Source of the DNA: Streptomyces sp. Sge12
GTDB lineage: Bacteria; Actinomycetota; Actinomycetes; Streptomycetales; Streptomycetaceae
Reading direction: 5' to 3'
DNA: 64,000 nt
Assembly (NCBI RefSeq): GCF_002080455.1
Contig: NZ_CP020555.1
Coordinates: 2,108,001-2,172,000, forward strand
The notes under the pieces were generated by a model. It searched no databases and was not told the DNA's origin. It saw nothing but the letters and a program-made list of their open reading frames with translations. Shown here piece by piece: positions 25,408 through 32,511 of the stretch. The translations under genes and the position numbers were made by a program. Positions within the stretch are counted from its first letter, which is position 1, and each line of letters starts with the position of its first letter.

Positions 25408-26745
25408 TCAGGCGTCGTCGCGGACCGGCTCCAGGATCGCCACGCACTCCACGTGGTGGGTCATCGGGAAGAGGTCGAAGACGCGCAGGGTGCGGACCTT
25501 GTAGCCGTTTTCCTTGAAGTAGCCGAGGTCGCGGGCCAGGGCCGCCGGGTCGCATGCCACGTACGCGATGCGGCGCGCCGAGAGGCCCGTGATGTGGCGG
25601 ACCGTCTGCTTGCCCGCGCCCGCGCGCGGGGGGTCCAGGACGACCAGGTCGCACTCCGTGATCCCCGTCTTCGGGAGGATCTGCTCGACCTTGCCCTGCT
25701 CGATGCGGACCCGCGGGAAGTCCGCCAGGTTGTGGCGGGCGTCCTCCACCGCGCGCTTCGTCGACTCGATGCCGAGGACGGCACCGGTCTCGCCCAGGCG
25801 TTCGGCCAGGGCGCCCGCGAAGATGCCGACGCCGCAGTAGAGGTCGAGGGCCATCTCGCCCTTGCGCGGCATCAGGCCCTGCATGACGGCCTTGATCAGG
25901 GTGTCCGCGGCCTGCGGGTGGACCTGCCAGAAGCCGCCCATGCCCACGCGGTACGTACGGCCGTCCGCGCGCTCCCGTACGAAGGGGCGGCCGTGGACGC
26001 GGTGGACGCCGCCGTCCTTCTCCTCCACGCGCAGGACGGAGACCGGCTTGTCCAGCTCGACGAGGGGGAGACGGCCGCCGGGGCGGGGGGTGAGGACGAC
26101 CTGGCGGTCCTGGGAGCCGGTCGCCGCGATCGCCTCGACCGTGGCCATCTGGGGCCAGTCCTGCTTCTCGATGCCGAGCTCCGAGACGCCCGGGGCGGCG
26201 ATCATGCAGTGCTCGATGGCCTCGATCTCGTGCGAGCGGTGGCGGCGCAGGCCGACGGTGCCGTCCTCGTCGATGGCGAACTGCACGCGGGTGCGCCACT
26301 GCGGCACCTGCCCGGCCGGCAGCTTGTCGCCCTCGGCGGGCATCACGGTGCCGTCCCAGCCGGCCTCCTCCGGGGTGAGGCCGGCGAGCCGCTTCAGCTG
26401 CTCGGCGACGACCTCGCCCTTGAGCCGGCGCTGGGCGCCCGGCTTCGCGTGCTGCCAGTCGCAGCCGCCGCACTTGCCGGGGCCGGAGTACGGGCAGGGG
26501 GCCGGGGTGCGGTCCTTGGAGGCGTCGAGCACGGTGATCGCGTCGGCGCGCAGGTAGCGGGAGTCCACGTCGCCCTCGGTGACCTTGGCGACGACCTTCT
26601 CACCGGGCAGGGTGTGGCGGACGAACAGGACGCGACCGTCCTCGGTCCGGGCGATGCAGTGGCCACCGTGTGCGACGGGGCCGACCTCGACCTCGTACTC
26701 CTCCCCGACCAGTGACTGCTTCTCGTTCTGCTCGACGCTCGTCAT
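25408..26745 (-). CDS. TrmA/RlmD-type RNA (uracil-5-)-methyltransferase
   Basis: 445-residue SAM-dependent tRNA/rRNA m5U methyltransferase. An N-terminal TRAM-like domain (EVEVGPVAHGGHCIAR) is followed by a 4Fe-4S cluster site, Cys84, Cys92, Cys95 (CGGCDWQH) and Cys180. The SAM fold has ALDLYCGVGIFAGAL, and LVVLDPPRAG is the substrate-binding motif. Cys398 in YVACDPAALARD is the expected covalent nucleophile and FPMTHHVE holds the general base. The ATG at 26745 was chosen because it gives a normal TRAM start and follows GGAG; the frame is open upstream. Which RNA and uridine it modifies cannot be told from sequence. This conserved gene marks the start of the core region. Confidence 0.93.
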   Translation of the reverse strand: MTSVEQNEKQSLVGEEYEVEVGPVAHGGHCIARTEDGRVLFVRHTLPGEKVVAKVTEGDVDSRYLRADAITVLDASKDRTPAPCPYSGPGKCGGCDWQHAKPGAQRRLKGEVVAEQLKRLAGLTPEEAGWDGTVMPAEGDKLPAGQVPQWRTRVQFAIDEDGTVGLRRHRSHEIEAIEHCMIAAPGVSELGIEKQDWPQMATVEAIAATGSQDRQVVLTPRPGGRLPLVELDKPVSVLRVEEKDGGVHRVHGRPFVRERADGRTYRVGMGGFWQVHPQAADTLIKAVMQGLMPRKGEMALDLYCGVGIFAGALAERLGETGAVLGIESTKRAVEDARHNLADFPRVRIEQGKVEQILPKTGITECDLVVLDPPRAGAGKQTVRHITGLSARRIAYVACDPAALARDLGYFKENGYKVRTLRVFDLFPMTHHVECVAILEPVRDDA

Positions 26746-26778
26746 GGTGGGGAGACTCCAAAAACTGAAACAACGGAA

Positions 26779-26828
26779 AACGGCCGGACGACCGACCCAC
26801 CAGTTTACGTGGATCTCGTCCGGCCGTT
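26779..26828 (-). terminator. Stem-loop with T-rich tail after the K+ importer gene
   Basis: A 13-bp perfect stem (AACGGCCGGACGA and its complement) with a 24-base loop starts 11 bp past the importer stop. On the transcribed strand it is followed by a T-rich stretch, so it looks like an intrinsic terminator. Confidence 0.6.
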
Positions 26829-26839
26829 CACCAACCTGC

Positions 26840-28912
26840 TCAGCCCTTGGCGGTGGGCTCCTTCGGCGGCTTCGGCGGCCTCGGCGGCCGCGGCGTGTCC
26901 ACCGGGCCCCGGCGCACCGCACCCGGGGCGTTCCATTCCTGGCGCTTCTTCGCCCGCCGCTTGGCGAGCTCCGAGGACTCCAGCTGGTAGGGCACCGAGG
27001 TGACCATCACACCGGGGGTGAAGAGCAGTCGGCCCTTGAGGCGCAGCGCGCTCTGGTTGTGCAGGAGGTGTTCGTACCAGCGGCCGACGACGTACTCGGG
27101 GATGTAGACGCTGACCGCGTCGCGCGGGTTCTCGCTGCGCAGCCCCTTGACGTACTCCACCACCGGGCGGGTGATCTCCCGGTACGGCGAGTCGAGGATC
27201 TTGAGCGGGACGTTGATCCCGCGCCGGTCCCACTCCTCGCGCAGCGCCTTGGTCTCGGCCGTGTCCACGCTGATGCTGAGCGCCTCCAGGGTGTCCGAGC
27301 GGGTCAGCTTGGCGAACGCCAGGGCGCGCAGCGTGGGCTTGTGGACCTTGGAGACCAGGACGATCGAGTGGACCCGGGAGGGCCGCACGCTGTCGTCGCT
27401 GGGGCCCTCGGCGGCGGCGATCTCGGCGGAGACGCGGTCGTAGTGCTTGCGGATCGCGCTCATGGTGCCGTAGAAGATCAGCATGCCGAGCAGGGCCACC
27501 CACGCACCGTGGGTGAACTTGGTGGCGAGGACGATGACCAGCACCATGCCGGTGAAGAAGGCGCCGAAGGCGTTGATCGCCCGGGAGCGGTGCATCCGGC
27601 GGCGGGCGGCGGCGTCGCGCTCCGTCTTCAGGTGGCGGTTCCAGTGCCGGACCATGCCGATCTGGCTCAGCGTGAAGGAGACGAACACGCCGACGATGTA
27701 GAGCTGGATCAGCTTGGTCGAGTCCGCGTCGTAGATCCAGACGAGCAGGATGGCCGCGCCGGCGAGGAGCACGATGCCGTTGGAGAAGGCGAGCCGGTCG
27801 CCGCGGGTGTGCAGCTGGCGCGGCAGGTAGCGGTCCTGCGCGAGGATCGAACCGAGCAGCGGGAAGCCGTTGTAGGCGGTGTTCGCCGCCAGGAAGAGCA
27901 CGAGCGCGGTGGCCGCGGCCAGCAGGATGAAGAGGAAGCTGCCGTCACCGAAGACGGCCTCGGCCACCTGCGAGATCACCGGGTTCTGGATGTATTCGGG
28001 GCCGACCGGGACGCCGTTCGCCAGCAGGTCCTCGGCGGGGTTCTCGGCCATCCGCACGTCGCTGGCCATGGCCAGGCCGATGATCCCGCAGAACATGGTG
28101 ACCGCCAGGCCGCCCATGTAGGCGAGGGTGGACGCGGCGTTCTTGCTCTTCGGCTTGCGGAAGGCGGGTACGCCGTTGCTGATGGCCTCGACGCCGGTCA
28201 GGGCCGCACAGCCGGACGAGAAGGCCCTCAGCAGCAGGAAGACCATCGCGAAGCCGGCCAGCCCCTGTTGCTCGGGTTTGATCTCGAGGTCGGCGGTCGG
28301 CGCCGACAGGGTCTCGCCGAGGACGATGCCCTTCCAGGCACCCCAGCCGATCATGACGAATACGGCGGCGACGAAGACATAGGTCGGGATCGCGAAGAGC
28401 TTGCCGGATTCCTTCACACCGCGCAGGTTCATCAGCGTGAGCAGAAGGATCATGACGGTCGCCGAGAGCACCTTGTGCTCGATGACGAAATGCACCGCGG
28501 AGCCGAGGTTCTCGACTCCGGAGGAGATCGAGACGGCGACGGTCAGGACGTAGTCGACGAGGAGGGCGCTGGCCACGGTCAGGCCGGCTCTGGGTCCGAG
28601 GTTGGTGTTGGCGACCTCGTAGTCGCCGCCGCCGCTCGGATAGGCGTGGACGTTCTGGCGGTAGGACGCCACGACGGTGAACATCAGCACGACGACCGCG
28701 AGTGCGATCCAGGGGCTGTACTGGTACGCCGACACGCCCGCGATCGACAGGACCAGCAGGACCTCGCCAGGGGCATATGCCACGGACGACAGCGGGTCGG
28801 AGGCGAAGACGGGAAGGGCGATCCGCTTGGGAAGGAGTGTTTCTCCGAGGCGGTCGCTGCGTAGCGCCCGGCCGATCAGGATCCGTTTGGGCACGTCGGT
28901 CAGTTTGGACAC
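26840..28912 (-). CDS. APC-family transporter, KimA-like potassium importer
   Basis: 690 residues with about a dozen hydrophobic helices in the first 470 residues and a soluble C-terminal domain. PVFASDPLSSVAYAPGEVLLVL at the N-terminus, AYPSGGGDYEVANTNLG and the GCAALTGVEAISNG stretch match the amino-acid-permease/KimA (YdaO) group. B. subtilis KimA is a high-affinity K+/H+ symporter inhibited by c-di-AMP through its cytoplasmic domain. Here the C-terminal part (HSIVLVSKVHKPTLRALAFAK...) has the universal-stress-like fold expected of that domain. Two TrkA genes are divergent next door, supporting a potassium role; an amino-acid substrate is the alternative. GTG start. Confidence 0.85.
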   Translation of the reverse strand: MSKLTDVPKRILIGRALRSDRLGETLLPKRIALPVFASDPLSSVAYAPGEVLLVLSIAGVSAYQYSPWIALAVVVLMFTVVASYRQNVHAYPSGGGDYEVANTNLGPRAGLTVASALLVDYVLTVAVSISSGVENLGSAVHFVIEHKVLSATVMILLLTLMNLRGVKESGKLFAIPTYVFVAAVFVMIGWGAWKGIVLGETLSAPTADLEIKPEQQGLAGFAMVFLLLRAFSSGCAALTGVEAISNGVPAFRKPKSKNAASTLAYMGGLAVTMFCGIIGLAMASDVRMAENPAEDLLANGVPVGPEYIQNPVISQVAEAVFGDGSFLFILLAAATALVLFLAANTAYNGFPLLGSILAQDRYLPRQLHTRGDRLAFSNGIVLLAGAAILLVWIYDADSTKLIQLYIVGVFVSFTLSQIGMVRHWNRHLKTERDAAARRRMHRSRAINAFGAFFTGMVLVIVLATKFTHGAWVALLGMLIFYGTMSAIRKHYDRVSAEIAAAEGPSDDSVRPSRVHSIVLVSKVHKPTLRALAFAKLTRSDTLEALSISVDTAETKALREEWDRRGINVPLKILDSPYREITRPVVEYVKGLRSENPRDAVSVYIPEYVVGRWYEHLLHNQSALRLKGRLLFTPGVMVTSVPYQLESSELAKRRAKKRQEWNAPGAVRRGPVDTPRPPRPPKPPKEPTAKG

Positions 28913-29132
28913 GCAGAGGATCGTAAGCGTTCGAAATCAGCCTGACGAACCCCCCACCCCCTCATACCGCAATCCCGCCGCAATTCCTCCCCGGCGGCAC
29001 CACGACTGCGGCGCAAGAGACCCCACCGGTGACCGCCCGTGTGTAGCTTGGGCCATGGTCTGAGACCCTGTTAAACCAGAGCATGCAATGAGGCTGGGAA
29101 CCAGCGAGTCGCTGACAGCCGGAAGGACGGCC

Positions 29133-29801
29133 GTGCACATCGTCATCATGGGTTGCGGAAGGGTGGGCTCCGCCCTCGCGCAAACCCTGGAACAGCAGGG
29201 GCATACGGTCGCCGTCGTCGACCAGGACCCCACCGCATTCCGCCGGCTCGGCGCCGGATTCGGCGGCCGCCGCGTCACCGGTGTCGGCTTCGACCAGGAC
29301 ACCCTGCGGGAGGCGGGAATCGAGGACGCGGGCGCCTTCGCCGCCGTCAGCAGTGGTGACAATTCCAACATCATCGCCGCCCGCGTGGCCCGTGAGATGT
29401 TCGGCGTCGAGAACGTCGCCGCCCGCATCTACGACCCCAAGCGCGCCGAGGTCTACCAGCGCCTCGGCATCCCCACCGTCGCCACCGTGCGCTGGACCGC
29501 CGACCAGATGCTGCGCCGGCTGCTGCCCTCGGGTGCCGAGCCGCTGTGGCGCGACCCGAGCGGTGGGGTGCAGCTCGCCGAGGTGCACACCTCCGCCGCG
29601 TGGATCGGCCACAAGGTCAGCAAGCTCCAGGAGGAGACGGGCGTCCGCGTGGCGTTCCTCACCCGCCTGGGCGAGGCGATGCTGCCCACGTCGGCAACGG
29701 TCCTTCAGGAGGGCGACCTCGTCCACGTGATGATGCGCACGGACGAGATCGACAAGGTCGAGGCGGCATTCGCCGAGGGCCCCGAGGAGGCACACGCATG
29801 A
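29133..29801 (+). CDS. TrkA-type K+ transport regulatory subunit (first of pair)
   Basis: 222 residues. An N-terminal RCK/TrkA-N Rossmann fold (HIVIMGCGRVGSALAQ, then the acidic VVDQDP that binds nucleotide ribose) is followed by a TrkA-C domain. These proteins bind NAD(H) or ATP and gate Trk/Ktr potassium channels. The GTG at 29133 has AAGGA eight bases upstream and yields a standard N-terminus; the ATG at 29088 would add 15 unrelated residues. It overlaps the second trkA-like gene by 4 bp and is divergent from the KimA-like importer. Confidence 0.9.
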   Translation: MHIVIMGCGRVGSALAQTLEQQGHTVAVVDQDPTAFRRLGAGFGGRRVTGVGFDQDTLREAGIEDAGAFAAVSSGDNSNIIAARVAREMFGVENVAARIYDPKRAEVYQRLGIPTVATVRWTADQMLRRLLPSGAEPLWRDPSGGVQLAEVHTSAAWIGHKVSKLQEETGVRVAFLTRLGEAMLPTSATVLQEGDLVHVMMRTDEIDKVEAAFAEGPEEAHA

Positions 29802-30460
29802 GGGTCGCGATCGCCGGGGCAGGCGCGGTGGGTCGCTCCATCGCGGGCGAACTGCTGGAGAACGGCCACGAGGTGCTCCTCGTCGACAAGGCCCCGACCG
29901 CCATCTCGGTGGAGCGGGTACCGCAGGCCGAGTGGCTGCTGGCCGACGCCTGCGAGATCACCTCGCTGGACGAGGCCGCGCTCCAGCGCTGCAACGTGGT
30001 CATCGCGGCCACCGGCGACGACAAGGTGAACCTGGTCGTCTCGCTGCTGGCCAAGACCGAGTACGGGGTCCCGCGCGTGGTGGCCCGCGTCAACAACCCG
30101 AAGAACGAGTGGCTCTTCAACGAGTCCTGGGGCGTCGACGTCGCGGTCTCCACGCCGCGCCTGATGTCGGCCCTGGTCGAGGAGGCCGTCAGCGTCGGCG
30201 ACCTGGTGCGGCTGCTGCGCTTCAGCCACGGCGACGCCAACCTCGTCGAGCTGACCCTGCCGCCGGACTCCTCGGTCGCGGGTACCCAGATCGGCGACAT
30301 CAGCTGGCCCGAGGACACCTCGCTGGTCACGATCATCCGGGGCAACCGGGTCCTCACCCCGCACGGGGAGGAGACCCTGGAGCCGGGCGACGAACTGCTC
30401 TTCGTGGCCGCCCAGGCCCGCGAGGAGCAGCTGGAGGTCCTCCTCCAGGCCCGCCGGTAG
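29798..30460 (+). CDS. TrkA-type K+ transport regulatory subunit (second of pair)
   Basis: 220 residues with the same two-domain layout as its neighbour: MRVAIAGAGAVGRSIAGELL nucleotide-binding loop, LLVDK ribose contact, then a TrkA-C domain (TQIGDISWPEDTSLVTIIRG). The actinobacterial CeoB/CeoC pair is organised in the same way, and the two proteins are expected to form a mixed gating ring. No Trk/Ktr membrane subunit lies in the window, so the partner channel is elsewhere or is the adjacent importer. ATG overlaps the previous stop (ATGA). Confidence 0.9.
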   Translation: MRVAIAGAGAVGRSIAGELLENGHEVLLVDKAPTAISVERVPQAEWLLADACEITSLDEAALQRCNVVIAATGDDKVNLVVSLLAKTEYGVPRVVARVNNPKNEWLFNESWGVDVAVSTPRLMSALVEEAVSVGDLVRLLRFSHGDANLVELTLPPDSSVAGTQIGDISWPEDTSLVTIIRGNRVLTPHGEETLEPGDELLFVAAQAREEQLEVLLQARR

Positions 30461-30484
30461 CCCTGCGGGCCCGCTCGACGTCGA

Positions 30485-30514
30485 AGGGGGCGCGCCCTGC
30501 GGGGCGCGCCCCCT
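30485..30514 (+). terminator. Terminator hairpin after the trkA pair
   Basis: 13-bp GC-rich stem (AGGGGGCGCGCCC and complement) with a 4-base loop, 24 bp past the stop codon. Confidence 0.75.
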
Positions 30515-30579
30515 CCGTGCTTCCCGCCGCCGGTGACACGGCGCGCCGGCCCCGGCAACCCGCGGGCCCGGCAGCACGG

Positions 30580-30621
30580 GAAAGGGGCGGGACCGGCCTC
30601 CTGGCCGGTCCCGCCCCTTTC
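30580..30621. terminator. Bidirectional terminator between convergent genes
   Basis: 19-bp perfect stem (GAAAGGGGCGGGACCGGCC and complement) with loop TCCT. It ends 15 bp before the stop of the DUF3159 gene on the other strand, so it can serve both directions. Confidence 0.85.
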
Positions 30622-30636
30622 GTCAGCTGTGGGCCG

Positions 30637-31377
30637 TCAGGCCTTCGGCCCCTTGGCGGCGGCCTCCGCGGCCTCCTTGGCCTCCCACTCCGCGATCACG
30701 TCGATCGGCGGCGGCGCCTTGGCCAGGAAGACCCAGGTGAAGTACACCGCGAGCACCATCGGCGGGAGCTTCAGGGCGATGAGCACCCAGCCCAGCTGCG
30801 TCGCGTCACCCCACCAGTACAGCGGGAAGAGGATCGCGTACTTGGCGAGGAAGATCAGGCCCCAGGCCAGGCTGGCCTTGACGTACGCCTTCTTGCGCCC
30901 GGGGTTGCGGGTGCGCCAGGACAGGTTCTCCTTGAACACCGGGCCGAGGATCACGCCCAGCAGCGGGAAGCCCACCAGCGCCGAGAGCGTGAAGGCCACG
31001 CCGAGGCCGACTCCGTAGATCATGCCCGGCAGGTAGAAGCCCTTCGCGCTGCCCGTGAACAGGGCGAAGGCCACGCCCACGCCCACCCCGAACACCCCGC
31101 TGAAGGCGTGCTTGACGGTGTCCTTGCGCAGCAGCCGCACGATCACCAGCAGGACCGCGACCGCGCCCGCCGCGATGGCGGACCACTTCACGTCCTTGTT
31201 GATCGTGTAGATCATGACGAAGAGCAGCCCGGGCAGCATCGTCTCCACGGTGCCCCGGACACCGCCGAAGGCATCGAAGAGCGCCGCCTGGGTCACGGCC
31301 TTCTGGTCCTCGGACGGCGCGGCGGCATGGCGCGGCCCCGTCGGTTCCGGGGTGGTCGGTTTGTCGAGTGACGTCAC
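30637..31377 (-). CDS. DUF3159 membrane protein
   Basis: 246 residues with about five to six hydrophobic helices between residues 45 and 225, preceded by a charged, Pro-rich cytoplasmic N-terminus. The FDAFGGVRGTVETMLPGLLFV start of the membrane part and GPVFKENLSWRTRNPGR match the DUF3159 family, which is conserved in actinobacteria and has no known activity. The GTG start lies 3 bp after the stop of the OB-fold gene, so the two are co-transcribed. The same pairing is usual in Streptomyces. Confidence 0.85.
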   Translation of the reverse strand: MTSLDKPTTPEPTGPRHAAAPSEDQKAVTQAALFDAFGGVRGTVETMLPGLLFVMIYTINKDVKWSAIAAGAVAVLLVIVRLLRKDTVKHAFSGVFGVGVGVAFALFTGSAKGFYLPGMIYGVGLGVAFTLSALVGFPLLGVILGPVFKENLSWRTRNPGRKKAYVKASLAWGLIFLAKYAILFPLYWWGDATQLGWVLIALKLPPMVLAVYFTWVFLAKAPPPIDVIAEWEAKEAAEAAAKGPKA

Positions 31378-31380
31378 CGG

Positions 31381-31800
31381 TCAGTGCTCCTGTCCGAGCG
31401 GGCGGAGTTCGTACTTCGGGTTGAAGAGCACCCGACGGCCGTGGGTCATGGAGATGCGCCCCGAGGCAATCATGCGTCGGCCGGGCTCGATTCCCACGAT
31501 CGAGCGACGCCCAAGCCAGACCACGTCGAGCGCGGCCGAGCCGTCGAAGAGCTCGGCCTCCAGGGCGGGTACGCCCGCACGCGGCCGCAGGGTGACCGTA
31601 CGCAGGGTCCCGGTCACCTTGACTATCTGACGGTCGTGGCAGTCGCAGATCCGCGTGCACCCCGCGGCTTCTGCGTCCTCCTGCAGCTCCGCCGAATGCA
31701 GCTCCTCCTGGGAGGTGGACAGCCGCTCAATCATCCGGCGGAACCGGCCCGCAGGCCTGGCCGGCTTCGCGGGCTTCTCGGGACGCGGTTCAGCACTCAT
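31381..31800 (-). CDS. OB-fold nucleic-acid-binding domain protein
   Basis: 139 residues. After a basic, Pro/Ala-rich N-terminus, residues 55-135 form an OB-fold (IVKVTGTLRTVTLRP..ALEAELFDGSAALDVVWLGRRSIVGIEPGRRM). CTRICDCHD before it contributes three closely spaced cysteines. Such proteins sit beside DUF3159 genes across actinobacteria; a single-strand DNA or RNA binding role is inferred from the fold only. First gene of the two-gene operon; about 24 bp separate it from the end of kdpE, so read-through from kdpDE is possible. Confidence 0.82.
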   Translation of the reverse strand: MSAEPRPEKPAKPARPAGRFRRMIERLSTSQEELHSAELQEDAEAAGCTRICDCHDRQIVKVTGTLRTVTLRPRAGVPALEAELFDGSAALDVVWLGRRSIVGIEPGRRMIASGRISMTHGRRVLFNPKYELRPLGQEH

Positions 31801-31824
31801 ACAGGAAGCGTACCGGCGTGCCGA

Positions 31825-32511
31825 CTACCGCTCGAAGCGGTATCCCATGCCCGGCTCGGTGATGAAGTGCCGCGGGTGCGAGGGGTCCGCCTCCAGTTTC
31901 CGCCGCAGTTGGGCCATGTAGACCCGCAGGTAGTTCGTCTCGGTGCCGTACGAGGGCCCCCAGACCTCCTGGAGCAGCTGCTTCTGGCTGACCAGCTTTC
32001 CGCTGTTGCGGACCAGTACCTCCAGCAGGTGCCACTCGGTGGGCGTGAGCCGTACGTCGCGCCCCTCGCGCACGGCCTTCTTCGCGGCCAGGTCCACCGT
32101 GAAACCGGCGGTTTCCACGATGACCTCGTCCTCTCCGGCGCCCGCGGCCGGCTCCGCCCGGCGGACGGCGGCGCGCAGCCGCGCCAGCAGCTCGTCCATG
32201 CCGAAGGGCTTGGTGACGTAGTCGTCGGCGCCCGCGTCCAGGGCCTCGACCTTCTCGTCGGAGCTGTGCCGGGCGGAGAGGACGAGGATCGGCACCCGGG
32301 TCCAGCCGCGCAGGCCCTTGATCACCTCGACGCCGTCCATGTCGGGCAGCCCGAGGTCGAGGACGACCACGTCGGGGTGGCGGGCGGCCGCGAGCTCCAG
32401 TGCGCTGGCGCCGTCGGCCGCGGCGTCGACCTCGTACCTGCGCGCCTTCAGGTTGATCACAAGCGCTCGGACGATCTGCGGCTCGTCTTCCACCACGAGC
32501 ACCCGGGTCAT
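31825..32511 (-). CDS. kdpE: KdpE response regulator
   Basis: 228-residue OmpR/PhoB-type regulator. The receiver has the acidic pair in VEDEPQ, phospho-acceptor Asp in VVLDLGLPD, and switch Lys in YVTKPF. The winged-helix DNA-binding domain follows (LTPTEWHLLEVLVRNSGKLVSQ...YLRVYMAQLRRKLE). It receives phosphate from KdpD encoded immediately upstream (4-bp overlap). In E. coli it activates kdpFABC under K+ limitation; those genes are absent here, so targets must be elsewhere or may include the nearby K+ genes. Confidence 0.92.
   Translation of the reverse strand: MTRVLVVEDEPQIVRALVINLKARRYEVDAAADGASALELAAARHPDVVVLDLGLPDMDGVEVIKGLRGWTRVPILVLSARHSSDEKVEALDAGADDYVTKPFGMDELLARLRAAVRRAEPAAGAGEDEVIVETAGFTVDLAAKKAVREGRDVRLTPTEWHLLEVLVRNSGKLVSQKQLLQEVWGPSYGTETNYLRVYMAQLRRKLEADPSHPRHFITEPGMGYRFER

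Noticed and set aside
28913..29132. ydaO/c-di-AMP riboswitch upstream of KimA-like or TrkA genes
   Set aside because: K+ genes are often under this riboswitch, so both strands were read for its conserved loops; they were not recognisable. A covariance-model search would be decisive.
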